Origin: Tuctoria greenei
Taxonomy: Eukaryota; Streptophyta; Magnoliopsida; Poales; Poaceae
Reading direction: 5' to 3'
Assembly: GCA_036927565.1 (NCBI GenBank)
Contig: JAYESD010000001.1
Span: 266,363,560-266,427,559, forward strand
DNA length: 64,000 nucleotides
Positions 12,301 through 22,583 of this stretch are shown one piece after another. The first letter of the stretch is position 1; the number at the start of each line of letters is the position of its first letter. A model generated the notes under the pieces. It saw only the letters and a program-made list of their open reading frames with translations. It made no database searches and was not told the origin of the DNA. The translations under genes and the position numbers were made by a program.

Positions 12301-12476
12301 TACTCGCGAACGATCGGAATGCTTTCCAATGTCACTCCTTCCACGTGATTCAGCATCACTTTCTCTCTTTCAGGTTGGACTGCCTCAACTTCGATGCATG
12401 TACCATGTTCACTTGTCAACTGCACAATCCTCTCGGCACATTGAATGACTCCATTATACTTGCTCAGCCAGTCCAT
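9342..12476 (-). CDS. pol of Tekay element: reverse transcriptase, RNase H, integrase, chromodomain
   Basis: 1044 codons open from an ATG at 12474-12476, which is simply the first Met after the one nonsense codon; the natural frame runs in from gag-protease. Order: end of protease (to ~30), reverse transcriptase (~110-290, active site FIDDIMIYS), RNase H (~385-505, FDIYCDAS, YTDHKSL), integrase with HHCC zinc region (H..H..CHVCQRVKAEHQ) and a DDE core that includes GMDFIVGLPC, then a chromodomain-like end (RILDVKERVTRNKRIRWCKV). The frame crosses the polypurine tract and ends 52 bases inside the LTR. Domains look intact. Confidence 0.9.
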   Translation of the reverse strand: MDWLSKYNGVIQCAERIVQLTSEHGTCIEVEAVQPEREKVMLNHVEGVTLESIPIVREYLDVFPDELPGMPPDRDIEFAIELIPETAPIAKRPYRMPPKELVELKKQIQEQLEKGFIRPSSSPWGAPVLFVDKKDGTQRMCVDYQALNEVTIKNKYTLPRIEDLFDQMKGACVFSKIDLRSGYFQMKIRPSDIPKTAFRTRYGSYEYTVMSFGLTNVPAYFMYLMNKVFMEYLDKFVVVFIDDIMIYSKDEKEHEEHLRLTLQKLREHRLYAKFNKCQFWLKEVPFLGHIISGGGVSVDPGKVRYVLKWEPSQNVKEIRSFLGMAGYYRRFIKDFSKIAKPMTALLMKGKAFQWTEACQNSFEELKKRLTTSPVLVLPDVSKSFDIYCDASRQGLGCVLMQEGQVVAYASRQLKKHEQSYPTHDLELAAVVHALKIWRHYILGHRCEIYTDHKSLKYIFTQTDLNLRQRRWLELIKDYDLGINYHPGKANVVADALSRKGVSHQLTVRELPFELCKKFERLNLGFVNETEMMELNPTLEQEIREAQTADEEIKEIKERTEEGREFRFDEDEHGTLWLEKRIVVPNVKHIRETILNEAHDSPYSIHPGCTKMYKDLKACYWWDSMKKDIAEYVALCHVCQRVKAEHQRPAGLLKPLKILEWKWEEIGMDFIVGLPCTQSGYDSIWVIVDRLTKSAHFVPMKTKYTAARLAEIYMEHIVCRHGVPKKIVSNRGSQFTSRFWQKLHEALGTRLNFSSAYHPQTDGQTERTNQILEDMLRACALKHGKSWDKSLPYAEFSYNNSYQASLKMSPYEALYGRKCRTPLFWNETGENQLFGPDVLQDVERQVQIIRENLKAAQSRQKGYADNRQRSLTFEVGDFVYLKVSPIRGQRRFNVKGKLTPCYIGPFKILDKRGEVAYRLELPTYLSDVHDVFHVSQLKKCLRVPEEQVLMDELELQEDLSYVEQPIRILDVKERVTRNKRIRWCKVQWKHHTEAEATWEREEDLKAEFPHLFSTLSNLEGEIHFKGGRFVTPSIFASCIAYMFMH
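9394..9412 (-). other. Polypurine tract of the Tekay element
   Basis: On the minus strand TTTAAGGGGGGTAGGTT lies directly before the 3' LTR, the usual plus-strand primer of Ty3/gypsy elements. The pol frame reads straight through it. Confidence 0.75.
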
Positions 12477-12497
12477 TCCAAGTATTATGTCTATTCC

Positions 12498-12500
12498 TTA
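12498..12500 (-). other. In-frame nonsense codon splitting Tekay gag-pol
   Basis: TAA on the minus strand, followed by seven in-frame codons leading to the ATG at 12474-12476. No shift is needed to join the two open frames. Confidence 0.9.
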
Positions 12501-13967
12501 GGAGTCCAATACTATGAGGTTTGCGAGAAAGTCTACCCCCCTTATTTTAATGCTTACTTTCGGACATACTATATTTGTCCTCATCTCTCCACCAGGAGAA
12601 CTTACTAGCATAGTTTGCTTCATATGAGATATAGGCAAATTGTTTTTGGCAACATACTTTGACGAGATGAATGAATGAGATGCTCCCGAATCAAATAAAA
12701 CAGTCGCGGGGTCGGAGTTGGCAAGAAACATACCAATCACGACGTCATCAGCTTGATGGGCTTCCTCAGTAGAGACATGATTCACATTGCCACGAGCAAA
12801 ATTTTGCTGTCCACGGTTGCCTTGTGGTGCTCCTCCATTTGGTCGCGGGTAATTTGGCCTTGGTGCATTGTTCATAGGTCCATAGTTTCTTCTGGGGCAT
12901 TGACTTGCAAAGTGCCCGGGTTCTCCACACACATAGCATGTCTTACCGCCTGTAGAATTAGGAAAGTTTGGGCGCAACTGGTTTTGAGCATTTGCCGCCA
13001 TGTTAGGACGCGACGCAGGTGGCACAGGATAGCGAGGCGCTTGCATGGCGGGGCGTTGCTGCGGTGGATGATTTGGGCGGGGCGGATAAGCAGCACGGTA
13101 TGCAGGAGCAGATGGATTGTAGTGTGGTGCAGTAGGTGGTGCATAGCGGGGGCGAACATTGCTTCCTTGCTGCGGTCCATGATGTGGCATCTTCCTCTTG
13201 TTGTCCTGCTCCATCTCACGAATCTTGTTCTCAACCACAATAGCCTTGTCAACCAGCTTTTGGAAGTTTGGGTAATCAGTATTGAGCAACTGGACTTGAA
13301 TTTCATTGTTGAGACCCCTCATAAACACATACTGCTTCCTACTATCAGTGTTGATGTCTTCTGGAGCATATCTTGATAATTGAGTGAATTTGTTGAGATA
13401 CTCACTCACGCTCATCCTTCCTTGCCTGAGATTTTCAAAGTCTTGTCTTCTCAGTATCATAACTCCTTCAGGTACATAGTGGGAACGGAAACTCTGCTTA
13501 AACTCAGCCCAAGTGATTGCCTCCTGATTATCATGAGCGTTGCAAAGAGCTTCCCACCAGTCAGCGGCTGCTCCAACTAGTTGATGTGATGCAAAGAGAA
13601 CCTTCTCCCTATCAGTGCACTGGACAATAGCAAGTTTCTTCTCAACGGACTTCAGCCAATCATCAGCTTCCATTGGGTCTGTGGCTTGTGCATAGGTAGG
13701 CGGTCTGGTCCTCATGAACTCTCCCAAACGGTTGTGGTGTGGCTGGGGTGGTGGTGGTGGCGGTATATGAGGCTGATTGTTGTTGTTATTGCCAGCCTGC
13801 AGATGTCCCATAGTTTGTATCATGGTCTGCATGAGCTGGTTCTGCATAGCCAGTAGCTGCTCAATATTGATAGCTCCATGAGCAAGTCCTTGTCCAATAT
13901 TGTTCTGAGGTACTCCATGGTTCTCCTCCTCACCATTGACATCCCTCTGGTTGCGAGTCCTCACCAT
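12498..13967 (-). CDS. gag-protease of Tekay element
   Basis: 489 codons from an ATG at 13965-13967, about 270 bases after the LTR. It has a glutamine/proline-rich N-terminus, a retrotransposon gag domain (~95-250), a basic/proline-rich linker, a CCHC knuckle (CYVCGEPGHFASQCP, ~340) and a pepsin-like protease with VLFDSGASHSFIS. It ends at a TAA (12498-12500). The pol frame continues in the same phase right after, so this stop is a single base change splitting one gag-pol ORF. Confidence 0.9.
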   Translation of the reverse strand: MVRTRNQRDVNGEEENHGVPQNNIGQGLAHGAINIEQLLAMQNQLMQTMIQTMGHLQAGNNNNNQPHIPPPPPPQPHHNRLGEFMRTRPPTYAQATDPMEADDWLKSVEKKLAIVQCTDREKVLFASHQLVGAAADWWEALCNAHDNQEAITWAEFKQSFRSHYVPEGVMILRRQDFENLRQGRMSVSEYLNKFTQLSRYAPEDINTDSRKQYVFMRGLNNEIQVQLLNTDYPNFQKLVDKAIVVENKIREMEQDNKRKMPHHGPQQGSNVRPRYAPPTAPHYNPSAPAYRAAYPPRPNHPPQQRPAMQAPRYPVPPASRPNMAANAQNQLRPNFPNSTGGKTCYVCGEPGHFASQCPRRNYGPMNNAPRPNYPRPNGGAPQGNRGQQNFARGNVNHVSTEEAHQADDVVIGMFLANSDPATVLFDSGASHSFISSKYVAKNNLPISHMKQTMLVSSPGGEMRTNIVCPKVSIKIRGVDFLANLIVLDS

Positions 13968-14224
13968 CTAAAGGAGAGCAATAGGTAAGAATTAAGAAAC
14001 GTCCCCAACTAAATGCATCAAGGGATATGAAGCTAACCAACTAGCTATACTAGCCTAGGTGGACATGGCAATGCTAAAGCATCCCAAAATCCTCTATTAA
14101 ACACACAAGAAATCAATATATATATAGCAAACAGCAAGCCAACAAAATCAAATCGATTCCTAAGTGCTCCTATGTGCTCTAAAGTGTCCATTCTATCTAG
14201 GCTGCGTCCTACGGTCAACCTGTG

Positions 14225-14236
14225 GCTCTGATACCA
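14225..14236 (-). other. Primer binding site (tRNA-iMet) of the Tekay element
   Basis: Minus-strand TGGTATCAGAGC three bases from the 5' LTR edge at 14240; it is the standard initiator-tRNA priming site. Between it and gag (13968-14224) no gene is seen. Confidence 0.9.
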
Positions 14237-14239
14237 ATC

Positions 14240-17091
14240 TGTGACGCCCGGTTCCGAAAACTGAACCAAGCTAACGCATATGTGTGCCCAGGATGTTCAA
14301 CACACATACACGAGTGCAATCACAAAAGAGTATACAAAAAATTACCACAGAACAAGATTAATTATCCAAATTTTATTACACAAACCATATTATCCTCGAA
14401 TACAAGCTCTAATGAACATTAATGACAAGTTTGAACTAATGCAGCGGAAATAAACTAATAAGCAACTAAGCAATTAAGCATAAGGGATAGCGCAGCTCCA
14501 TGCAACACCACAGGCAAAGCTGACGGTAGACACGGCCTAGAACTCCGCATTATCGCCATTAAACTCACAATCCTGACCTGCAACTGTTGGGGGGGATTGC
14601 AAGAGTGAGTACATGTCGTACTCAACAAGTGTGAAAAGTATGACATATGGCTGATTCAAATGACGACAATAATAATGGCTAAGTGCTGAAAAGTACAGTA
14701 AAACCATTTGGAAAGCAATATATTATATGTATGTGAAGTAATCCCATCATAATCATAAGGAATACCATAATACCAAAATGAATTTACTACCATCATCCAT
14801 GATTCCAGATTTCACCATCGTCAATAACCATATTCAATACCAGGAATTAATCCATAACCATCCATAACCATTACCAAACCATAACCATCCCAAATTCCAA
14901 TTTCCCTCTAATCATTGAAGTTGTCCAGGTGCTCATAACCGGGAGCACGACTATCATGATAGTTTTAATTAACTCTGCAGAGTTTGTACCACTTTACCCA
15001 CGTGTTCGTGATTTCATCACCTTTCGGCGACTAAGAATCTCCCTTATGCCCATGACCCGTCGGTCACATTACACACTTCCGTTGGTGTGTGGCCAAGAGA
15101 TCACAAAATAGCCTTTACAAAGGGATTACTAGCCTATTTAGACCCCATTGAGGTTTCACCGGTGGCGATGCCTCCAACTGAGCACATCTTCAACCAAGGG
15201 CCCCCTCTTGAGCCATTCGGATCCCAGGGTAGTCCCATCAATCATCAACAAACCCAATCCGACTACCCCTTCCCCGAGCATCCACAATGGTCCAAACAGC
15301 ACTAGCAAAGCCCTAATTAATCAGCTACGCCGCACCCATACTTGGCCTCGTGGTGGCACTGTAGTCCTGGCTTATTATCGCATGAACCGGTCCTTAGATC
15401 TAAAGCAAGCAAACCACCATAACATCTAACCCATCCACATACCAGGCTTGCTTAGATCACCCATCGTATTGACCAGTTCACATTAACCAGAATATCATTG
15501 ATGCATAATTAAATGCGTAGTGTTATTTGTCATCCCAATTAATTAAGCGAAGCAAAAAGGTAAAAATCTCATCTCGACTCTCTACCATATATTCCAGGTG
15601 ACAAGGGTGGTTAAACAAATCTAGTAAACTTCCTACCATAGGATTCCCATCAAATTGACACAAGCATGCAATTTTGCAAACAAAACATTTATTTTAAAAA
15701 CAGGATCAATATGCTTCAAGGACACTTGCCTTGCTCCGGCGGATAGGGTTGCGCAAGCACTTCGAAGTCTTGGTTCTGGAAATCCTCGTACACGATCTCT
15801 TGAGCACTTCCCTCTACTCGTGATCACACATACAAGAATATACATACAAATCAACATGATGCACACACATTAATCAACATGCGATGATATGCATGCATGC
15901 AAAGTACAATAATTGATTAACTACGGTTGTTTATTAATTAGATGCAACTAGTTCATACGTGTTCATATGAGTTTACGGGGGTTTTAGAGTGGATTAATGC
16001 TGCTGAAAATAAAAAGACGATGCAACTAAAATCAATTTACGGCGTTTAGATCTAATACGTCGCTAAAATTCGCATCGGAACAACGAATCCTACCGTAGAT
16101 CTGACGGCTTGACGATCACGGGACGAAGGTGACGCGTAGACAAAGTAGATGGCGCAGCAGTCCTTCGGCGGCACGACGACGACGACGATGATCTCTGGCA
16201 CACGGTGGCACCCTCCTCTTTTTCTTCCTCTTCCTCCCCTTTTTTTCCTTCCTTTTCTTCCCCTGGCGGCTAGGGCTGTTTTTGATCTAGGCGGCGGCGT
16301 TTTCTGGAGTCGAGGGAAAACACGAGTCCCTACGGCTTTTATAGTCGGCGGCTAGGGCGAGCGGCGCCGCGGTCAGCGCATGATCGACTCGGTCGGGGCG
16401 GGACGCGCGGTGCGGGGCCCAAGCGGGCGCGCGGCGCAACGCGGGAGCGGGGCCCGCTGGGTCGGCGCGTGCGGTACGGCGGGCGGCACGGGGTGGGTGT
16501 GCGCGTGCGGGGTGGGGCCCATGGGACTCGTGCGTGCGTGGGACGCGCGATCGGTTCGGCGCGGCTCGGTCGGGTGGGGCCCGGTGCGCGGGGTTGCGTG
16601 GGAGTGCGGGGTTGCGGTCGGGGCGCGTGAGCGCGAGCGTCGGGGTGGGGCCCAGGCGGCGGGGCCAGTGCAGGCGGCGTGGCGGGGCGCGCTGAGGCGC
16701 GTGGTGGCGGGGGCCAGCTGGTTGGGCCGGCTCGGCCGCCTGGCCAGCGGTTGGGGTTTTTTTTCTTTTTTTCTTTTTTTTTTCTTTTTTTTATACTGTT
16801 ATTATATGTTTTATTATTTATATCTTATTTATTTTATTTATCTTATTCATTTTATATTATTTATTATTTTATATATATATTATTATATAATTTATTTATA
16901 TATATTTCTTTTATATATTATTATTATTTTATATTTATTCCCTAATACAAGTTTTAGGCTATAATTATTATTTTCTCTTTCTTCTTTTTGCTACACCATA
17001 TATGTATGTTTTATCATTTTTCTTTTATTCTAGTAATATTTAATGCATGAACACGTATGCAATGCATGATGCGAAAATTGAGGGTGTTACA
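14240..17091 (-). repeat. 5' LTR of the Tekay element
   Basis: TGTGACGCCC...GGTGTTACA, homologous throughout to 6559-9393, with small differences such as CTC/CCC near the start, an 8-bp insertion at about 14463 and an extra GAC in the GACGACGAC run near 16178. The GC-rich core is at about 16380-16740. The downstream edge abuts the duplication GCTGA at 17092. Confidence 0.9.
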
Positions 17092-17839
17092 GCTGAGCCT
17101 CCGCCCTTCCGCGGAGGTGGGCTCCGGAGGCGCCACGTGACCTGTACAGCCGGGCGCTCGACTCCCCGCAGAGGCAGGCTCTGGTGCGACCACGTGGCGG
17201 ACGGCCAACTCAATGCGGTAGGAGGCCGCAGTAAAGGAAAGAGTGTGTTGCTCATACAGGCATTAAGTACGCACGCCTTCCCCAGGCGAAGCGGAGTCGC
17301 GCATGCGCAAGTCAAGGCTCCAGTGTCTTGTCTTGTCCAAGTAGCCGGTACAGACCCACTGTGCAAGACGAACGAGTGAGCCGCGGGGACAAGGCGGGCG
17401 GGACATGCCCTGCCATCATCAACAACTATGTGTAGCCCTGGTGCACGATGCGCCAGGACGGCACATTGAAGCCCGTGACAAAGGGAAGTAGATAGCATTT
17501 AATTCTAGATCTTGTATAGGATTTGGCTCTCCCCGGGACCACCTGTCGGGCCCCGGGCCCACCTTGTGACTGCAGAGTCCTTGGACTATAAAAGGACTCG
17601 GCAGGCGACCTTCACAGGGGATCGATAAATCAAAACTCATGCACGCTCAAGCAAGGCAATACACAGACACTCCCGTGGATGTAGGGTGTTACGCTCCGGC
17701 GGCCCGAACCACGTAAACCCTATGTGTTCATCATCTCGCTGCGCTGAATCTCTTGGGACTATCCCTCGTGAATCCAAAGAACCTTCGCGGGCTGCTCTCT
17801 AAGCAGGTCCGAGGGAAGTGTCGTTTAAGGCCTTCGACA
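17092..17839 (+). repeat. Left LTR of outer Tat element, second fragment
   Basis: Resumes the LTR interrupted at 6558; the first five bases are the repeated target site. It carries a TATA box (TATAAAA, 17587-17593) and ends ...CCTTCGACA. The two fragments together total 1033 bp, equal within one base to the right LTR (28069-29102). Confidence 0.88.
17587..17593 (+). promoter_or_regulatory. TATA box in Tat-family LTR
   Basis: TATAAAA within GGACTATAAAAGGACTCG. The same element is at 19572-19578, 27318-27324 and 28850-28856 in the other LTRs. It should place the start of the transcript about 30 bases downstream, defining U3/R. Confidence 0.6.
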
Positions 17840-18789
17840 TTTGGCGCGCCAGGTAGGGGGCTTTTCTCCTGCAAGAATCTTCACCGGCAGCATGGTGAAC
17901 GCCTTTTCCAAGGCTAGCTCCTCCAGGCCATGCTCGTTCTCGCATATTCTCTGTCATATTCTAGAGCGCTCTCTTCTTGTCTCGCGCCTAGTGTAGTTAT
18001 GCAATCTGTTGCTAGCGGGTCTGCTGGGGGTTCCTGTGATGTATTTGGGTTCTTTGGTTGTTTTCCTGCTCAGGAGCCCGTGGCACCGAATGGTCACTCC
18101 CCTGAAAAGCTAATGCCCGTGGGAGGTCCAAATTGTACAACCTGCTTAGCCTGGTCGTGCGCCCTAAGCATGTACACTTTGCCTCTTCAGCGCTAACAGC
18201 TGAGTACTGGGGGCCGGACGGCACACACTTCTGATCAGGGCGATAACCATAATCTGGATACCGTCGCATTGAATTACCCACGCACCGTAAGCCCGGCTCG
18301 GGACCATAAGACATAACAAGACTAAAAGCAGGAAGGGAGTAACTGACGAACAAAACTATTTACATTATGCTTTAATTTTTTGCTTACTTTCGCATATCAT
18401 TTGCCATATGCTCGGTTACATTTTTTCTGCCTCATCCTAGTTGAAGTTGTGCTATCCTGCTAAAGGCAGATCCGCGTGAGGTACCTGCAATGTGTTTGGG
18501 GTCTGATGGTCGTTTTCTTGATGGGGGTCCATGGTGTCAAATGGTTCTCACTCCTGAAAGGCTAAACGTCGAGCTGGAGGTCCAGGCTGTGCAGCTCGCT
18601 TAGCCTGGTTCTATACCCTAAGCATGCACACCTTGCCTCCCAGTTCTAACATCTGAGTACAGGGGGCCGGACGACTCATGCCCTGAGCAAGGCAGCGACC
18701 ATACCCTGAATGTTGTCGCACCGAATTTCCCATGCTTCGTATCTTAGCTAAGGATTGTAAGCCATCACGAAACTAAAGAGCAGGGAAGG
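17840..18789 (+). other. Internal region of outer Tat element with gag relic and degenerate duplication
   Basis: Starts with a primer-site-like sequence (TTTGGCGCGCCAGGTAGGGG) identical in type to that after 19830; the donor tRNA was not assigned. An ATG at 17892 opens a short frame homologous to the first codons of the coding copy's gag (MVNAFSKASSSRP against MVNSHSNAGSSRP), then homology stops. From about 18010 to 18785 two diverged copies of one segment, offset by about 450 bases, follow each other (TTTGGGTTCTTTGGTTG near 18045, TTTGGGGTCTGATGGTCG near 18497). No coding potential beyond this is seen. Confidence 0.65.
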
Positions 18790-19830
18790 TATCGGTACCC
18801 CGCAGACCGGGTACCACCGTGCACAAGGAGAAAATGGCTAAGGACTTGACCTTTACTTGAAGGCAGAATCCGAGGCTGTCACGTCGTGGAGGGAAGGACC
18901 AGATCCTACCTTCCCGCCGGGGCGGGCTCCCGGACTGCCACGTGGCCGGCCGGACCGGACCCCCGCCTCCCCGCTGAGGCGGGCTCTAGGGGCTGCCATG
19001 TAGCCATTGGAACCCTCGAGATTGGGCCTGTCTCCCCAGTGAAGAGGGCTCCGGAACTACCATGTGGCCCGCACAGATGAGCCTTTGCCCTTCCGTTGAG
19101 GTGGGCTCCGGAGGCGCCACGTGACCCATACTGCCGGGCGCTCAACTCCCCGTAGAGGCAGGCTCCGGTGCGACCACGTGGCGGACGGACAACTCAATGC
19201 GGTAGGAGGCCGCAGTAAAGGAAAGAATGCGCTGCTCAGACTGGCATTAAGTACGCGCGCCTTCCCCAGGCAAAGAGGAGTCGCGCATGCGCAAGTCAAG
19301 GCTCCAGTGTCCTGTCTTGTCCAAGTAGCCGGTACAGACCCACGACGCAAGGCGAACGAGTAAGCCGCGAGGACAAGACGGACGGGACGTGCCCTACCAT
19401 CATCAACAACTATGTGTAGCCCTGGCGCACGACGCATCGAGACGGCACATTAAAGCCCCTGATAAAGGGAAGTAGATAGCATTTAATCCTAGATCTTGTA
19501 TAGGATTTGGCTCTCCCCGGGACCACCTGTCGGGGCCCGAGGCCCACCTTGTGACTGCATAGTCCTTGGACTATAAAAGGACTCGACAGACGACCTTCAC
19601 AGAGGAGGGCATCAGACCGATTTAAACCCATACACGCTCAAGCAAGGCAATACACATACACTCCCGTGGACGTAGGGTGTTACGCTCCGGCGGCCCGAAC
19701 CACGTAAACCATATGTGTTCACCATCTCGCTGCGCTCAATCTCCTGGGACTAGCCCTCGTGAATCCAAAGAACCTCCGCGGGCTGCTCTCTAAGCAGGTC
19801 TGGGGGAAGTGTCGTTTAAGACCTTCGACA
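18790..19830 (+). repeat. 5' LTR of nested Tat element
   Basis: 1041 bp, ending CCTTCGACA just before the primer-site-like sequence. It has fewer GC-rich CACGTGG modules than its partner at 26424-27575, which accounts for most of the 111-bp length difference. TATA box at 19572-19578. Confidence 0.88.
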
Positions 19831-19883
19831 TTTGGCGCGCCAGGTAGGGGACTTTTTCCCCGTGAAGATTCCCACCAGCAGCA

Positions 19884-22580
19884 ATGGTGAACAGCCATTC
19901 CAACGCCGGTTCATCTAGGCCGCAGTCACGGCGACAGGCGATAGCGGAGGACCAAGCGTCATCTCGCTCTAGGGCGGGATCCTGCTATAGAGCAGCGAGA
20001 TCGGGACCTTCACGTCGCCCTGCTATCACCTCGTCGGCTGCAGGCCAGCACGCCAGACCACGGCGTACTCCAGCCGTGACGGCAGCCACGGCGCCGCCGG
20101 CTGCGAGCCCGTAGAGTGCACTCGCAGCAGCGCGCACGCTACTCCACAACCCGCCTGCTGGGGATGCTCCTCGCGGAGCAGCTCAGCAGTGGATCAACGA
20201 CGTTGACCACCTCGTCACCGCTGCGCTCAACGCACCTCCGCCAAGGGAGACACATGCCCAGCCGATGCATGTGTCATTGTCACGGACTCCAACCATCGAC
20301 TGATGGACGACAGACTCGCGCTCGACCAGGATCTCTGCAACAGATCTGAGAACCGGGCTGCAGCATCGTAGGTCAGGAGAAGACTACCGACTTACCATCG
20401 AGCGACAGAGGGAGCGGCGGCGCAACCTTGAGGCGGACTACAGTGCACCGGGCCCTGTTCCCCAGGATCACGTCGTGCCTGCGCCGAATCCGGCGTATGT
20501 TACGCCACCTCCATACCAGGCGTACGTCGCGCCTCCACCTCCACAGACGTATGCTGCACCGCCCCAGCAACAGGTGTACGCAGGTCCACCTGCACACCAG
20601 GGATATGTAGTACCACGATCGGTGCCAGCCAGTCCCAGTCAAGGGTGTGCGGCTCTGGCACCTCACCTCCATTTTGTGGTCTGACCATGAAAGTTCTAGC
20701 CACACATGTCGGAGAAGTATGACAGGAGCGTCAATCCGAGTGAGTTCCTGCAAATCTACTCCACGGCGATACTAGCTGTAGGAGGCAACGAGGCCGTCAT
20801 GGCCAACTACTTCCCCGTCGTCCTGACCGGCCCAGCCCGGTCATGGTTCATGAACCCGCCCCAGGGGTCCATAACCTCCTGGGATGAACTGTGCCGACAG
20901 TTCGTGGCGAACTTCGGCAGTTCCTACAAGCGCCCCGGCACAGAGCTTGACCTCCACGCCGTCAGACAACGCGCTGGAGAGTCGCTGCGATCATTCATCT
21001 AGTGGTTCTCTCAGGTACGGAACACCATCCCTCATATCGCTAGCGCATCAGTTATTGTTGCGTTCAGGCAGGGTGTGAGGGACAAGAAAATGCTCGAGAA
21101 GATAGCCACGCATGAAGTGCGTGATATCTCCGAGCTGTTCGTCCTGGCAGACAGATGTGCAAGGGCAGCTGAGGGATGCAATTGGCACTCCCAACCTTCC
21201 TCACAGGCAAGGGAGGCCACGCCGACTGAGGAAGGAGCCTCTGCAAAGAGCAGCGACAAGAAGAAGAAGAAGGGCAATGGCAGGAACAAGCCAAAGCCCG
21301 GAGCCCATGCGGTGGCGGCCGCGGCACCCGGCGAAGCCCGGGCATTGCACCGAGATAAGCGCCCTCGGCAGTCACCAGAACCCGAGGAGCCTAACTTCAA
21401 GTGCCCTGTGCACTGCACAAACAGCCATAGCGCTAGCGAGTGCTGGGAAGTGAAGAGGTTCGCGGAGCGCTTCCGCGAGCAGAGACAGAAGCAACAACAC
21501 AAGGAGGGCACGCCTCCCCGCCAGAGCGAGGGCAAACAGAAGGTCGATCATGAAAAGGAGAATGACAACAAGATGGGGTTCCAGGAACCACAGAGGGCGG
21601 TGAAGGCCGTCTTCGAGGGTGGCGACTCCGACTCCAGGAGTGATAAGGAAAGCTGCAAGACCCTCCACGTCATCTATGGAGGTGCCACAGATCCCACATC
21701 CCGGAACGCGGTGAAAACTCTGCGACAGGCGGTGGCCGCAGTGACTCCCACTCCAAGCCCGTCTCCCCACCACAAGTGGATGAACACGTCCATCAGCTTT
21801 GACGCCTCTGACTGCCCGAAGAACATGGTGGGAGCAGGCATGCTCTCATTGCTGGTGTCCCCAACCATCGCCAACGTGAAGGTCTTTCACGTGCTGATAG
21901 ATGGTGGGGCAGGCCTCAACCTTATCTCCACGGCGGCCTTCCAGAAGTTGCAGCTACCGATGTCCCGGCTCAGACCTTCGAGCCCGTTCTCAGGTGTCGG
22001 ACCGGGGCAAATCCTCCCGTACGGTAACATCCACCTCTCGGTAACCTTTTGGACCCCGGAGAATTACCGTACGGAGAGCGTACTATTCGATGTGGCGGAC
22101 ATCGACCTCCCCTTCAACGCAATCATCGGAAGACCGGCGCTCTACAGGTTCATGGCTGTAGCCCACTACGGCTACCTTGTCCTGAAGATGACGACGCCTT
22201 CCGGAGTCCTCAGAATCAGAGGGGACCGCTCAGCTGCGGTATCCGCCTTGGAGCAGCTCCAGGCGCTCACAGCAGGGAGAGCTCCAGCCCCAGGGGGTGC
22301 GAAGGAGAGTCGACCAGAACAAGGCCCGACGCAGTGGGCCTCCACTTCTGCACCCCGCGTGCAACTAGTCGACGACGGCGTCCCGGTAAAGGTCGTCAGG
22401 ATTGGCTCCGAGGTCGCCCAGACAACCCGCATCGCGGGGAACCTGGACAGCAAATAGGAACTCACGCTCGTCACCTTCCTCCGGGACAACGTTGATGTTT
22501 TTGCATGGCAACCATCACAAATGCCCGGGATCCCTAGGGAGGTGATTGAGCACCATCTAAAGATCTACCCCGACGCCTAA
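19884..22580 (+). pseudogene. gag-protease of nested Tat element, several nonsense codons
   Basis: One frame runs from ATG 19884 into reverse transcriptase, broken by in-frame stops at 20112 (TAG), 20682 (TGA), 21003 (TAG), 22455 (TAG) and 22578 (TAA), with further stops between 20115 and 20475. It encodes a proline/tyrosine-rich stretch (YVAPPPPQTYAAPP), a gag domain (20710-21170, EFLQIYSTAILAVGGNEAVM), a Cys/His motif (CPVHCTNSHSASEC, 21400-21440) and a protease (LIDGGAGLNLISTAAF near 21895). Uniform frame with many nonsense codons points to decay by point mutation rather than indels. Confidence 0.8.
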
Positions 22581-22583
22581 CCG

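Larger units (their letters stand above)
6559..17091 (-). mobile_element. Near-intact Tekay/Del-type Ty3/gypsy chromovirus, TSD GCTGA
   Basis: A 10.5-kb minus-strand element with 2.8-kb LTRs (6559-9393 and 14240-17091), a tRNA-iMet primer site, a polypurine tract and a gag-pol frame broken by a single stop codon. The duplication GCTGA (6554-6558 and 17092-17096) proves insertion into the LTR of the outer Tat element. Sampled stretches of the two LTRs differ at a few per cent or less, including small indels, so the insertion is fairly recent. A chromodomain-like C-terminus and long LTRs support the Tekay/Del lineage. Confidence 0.92.
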
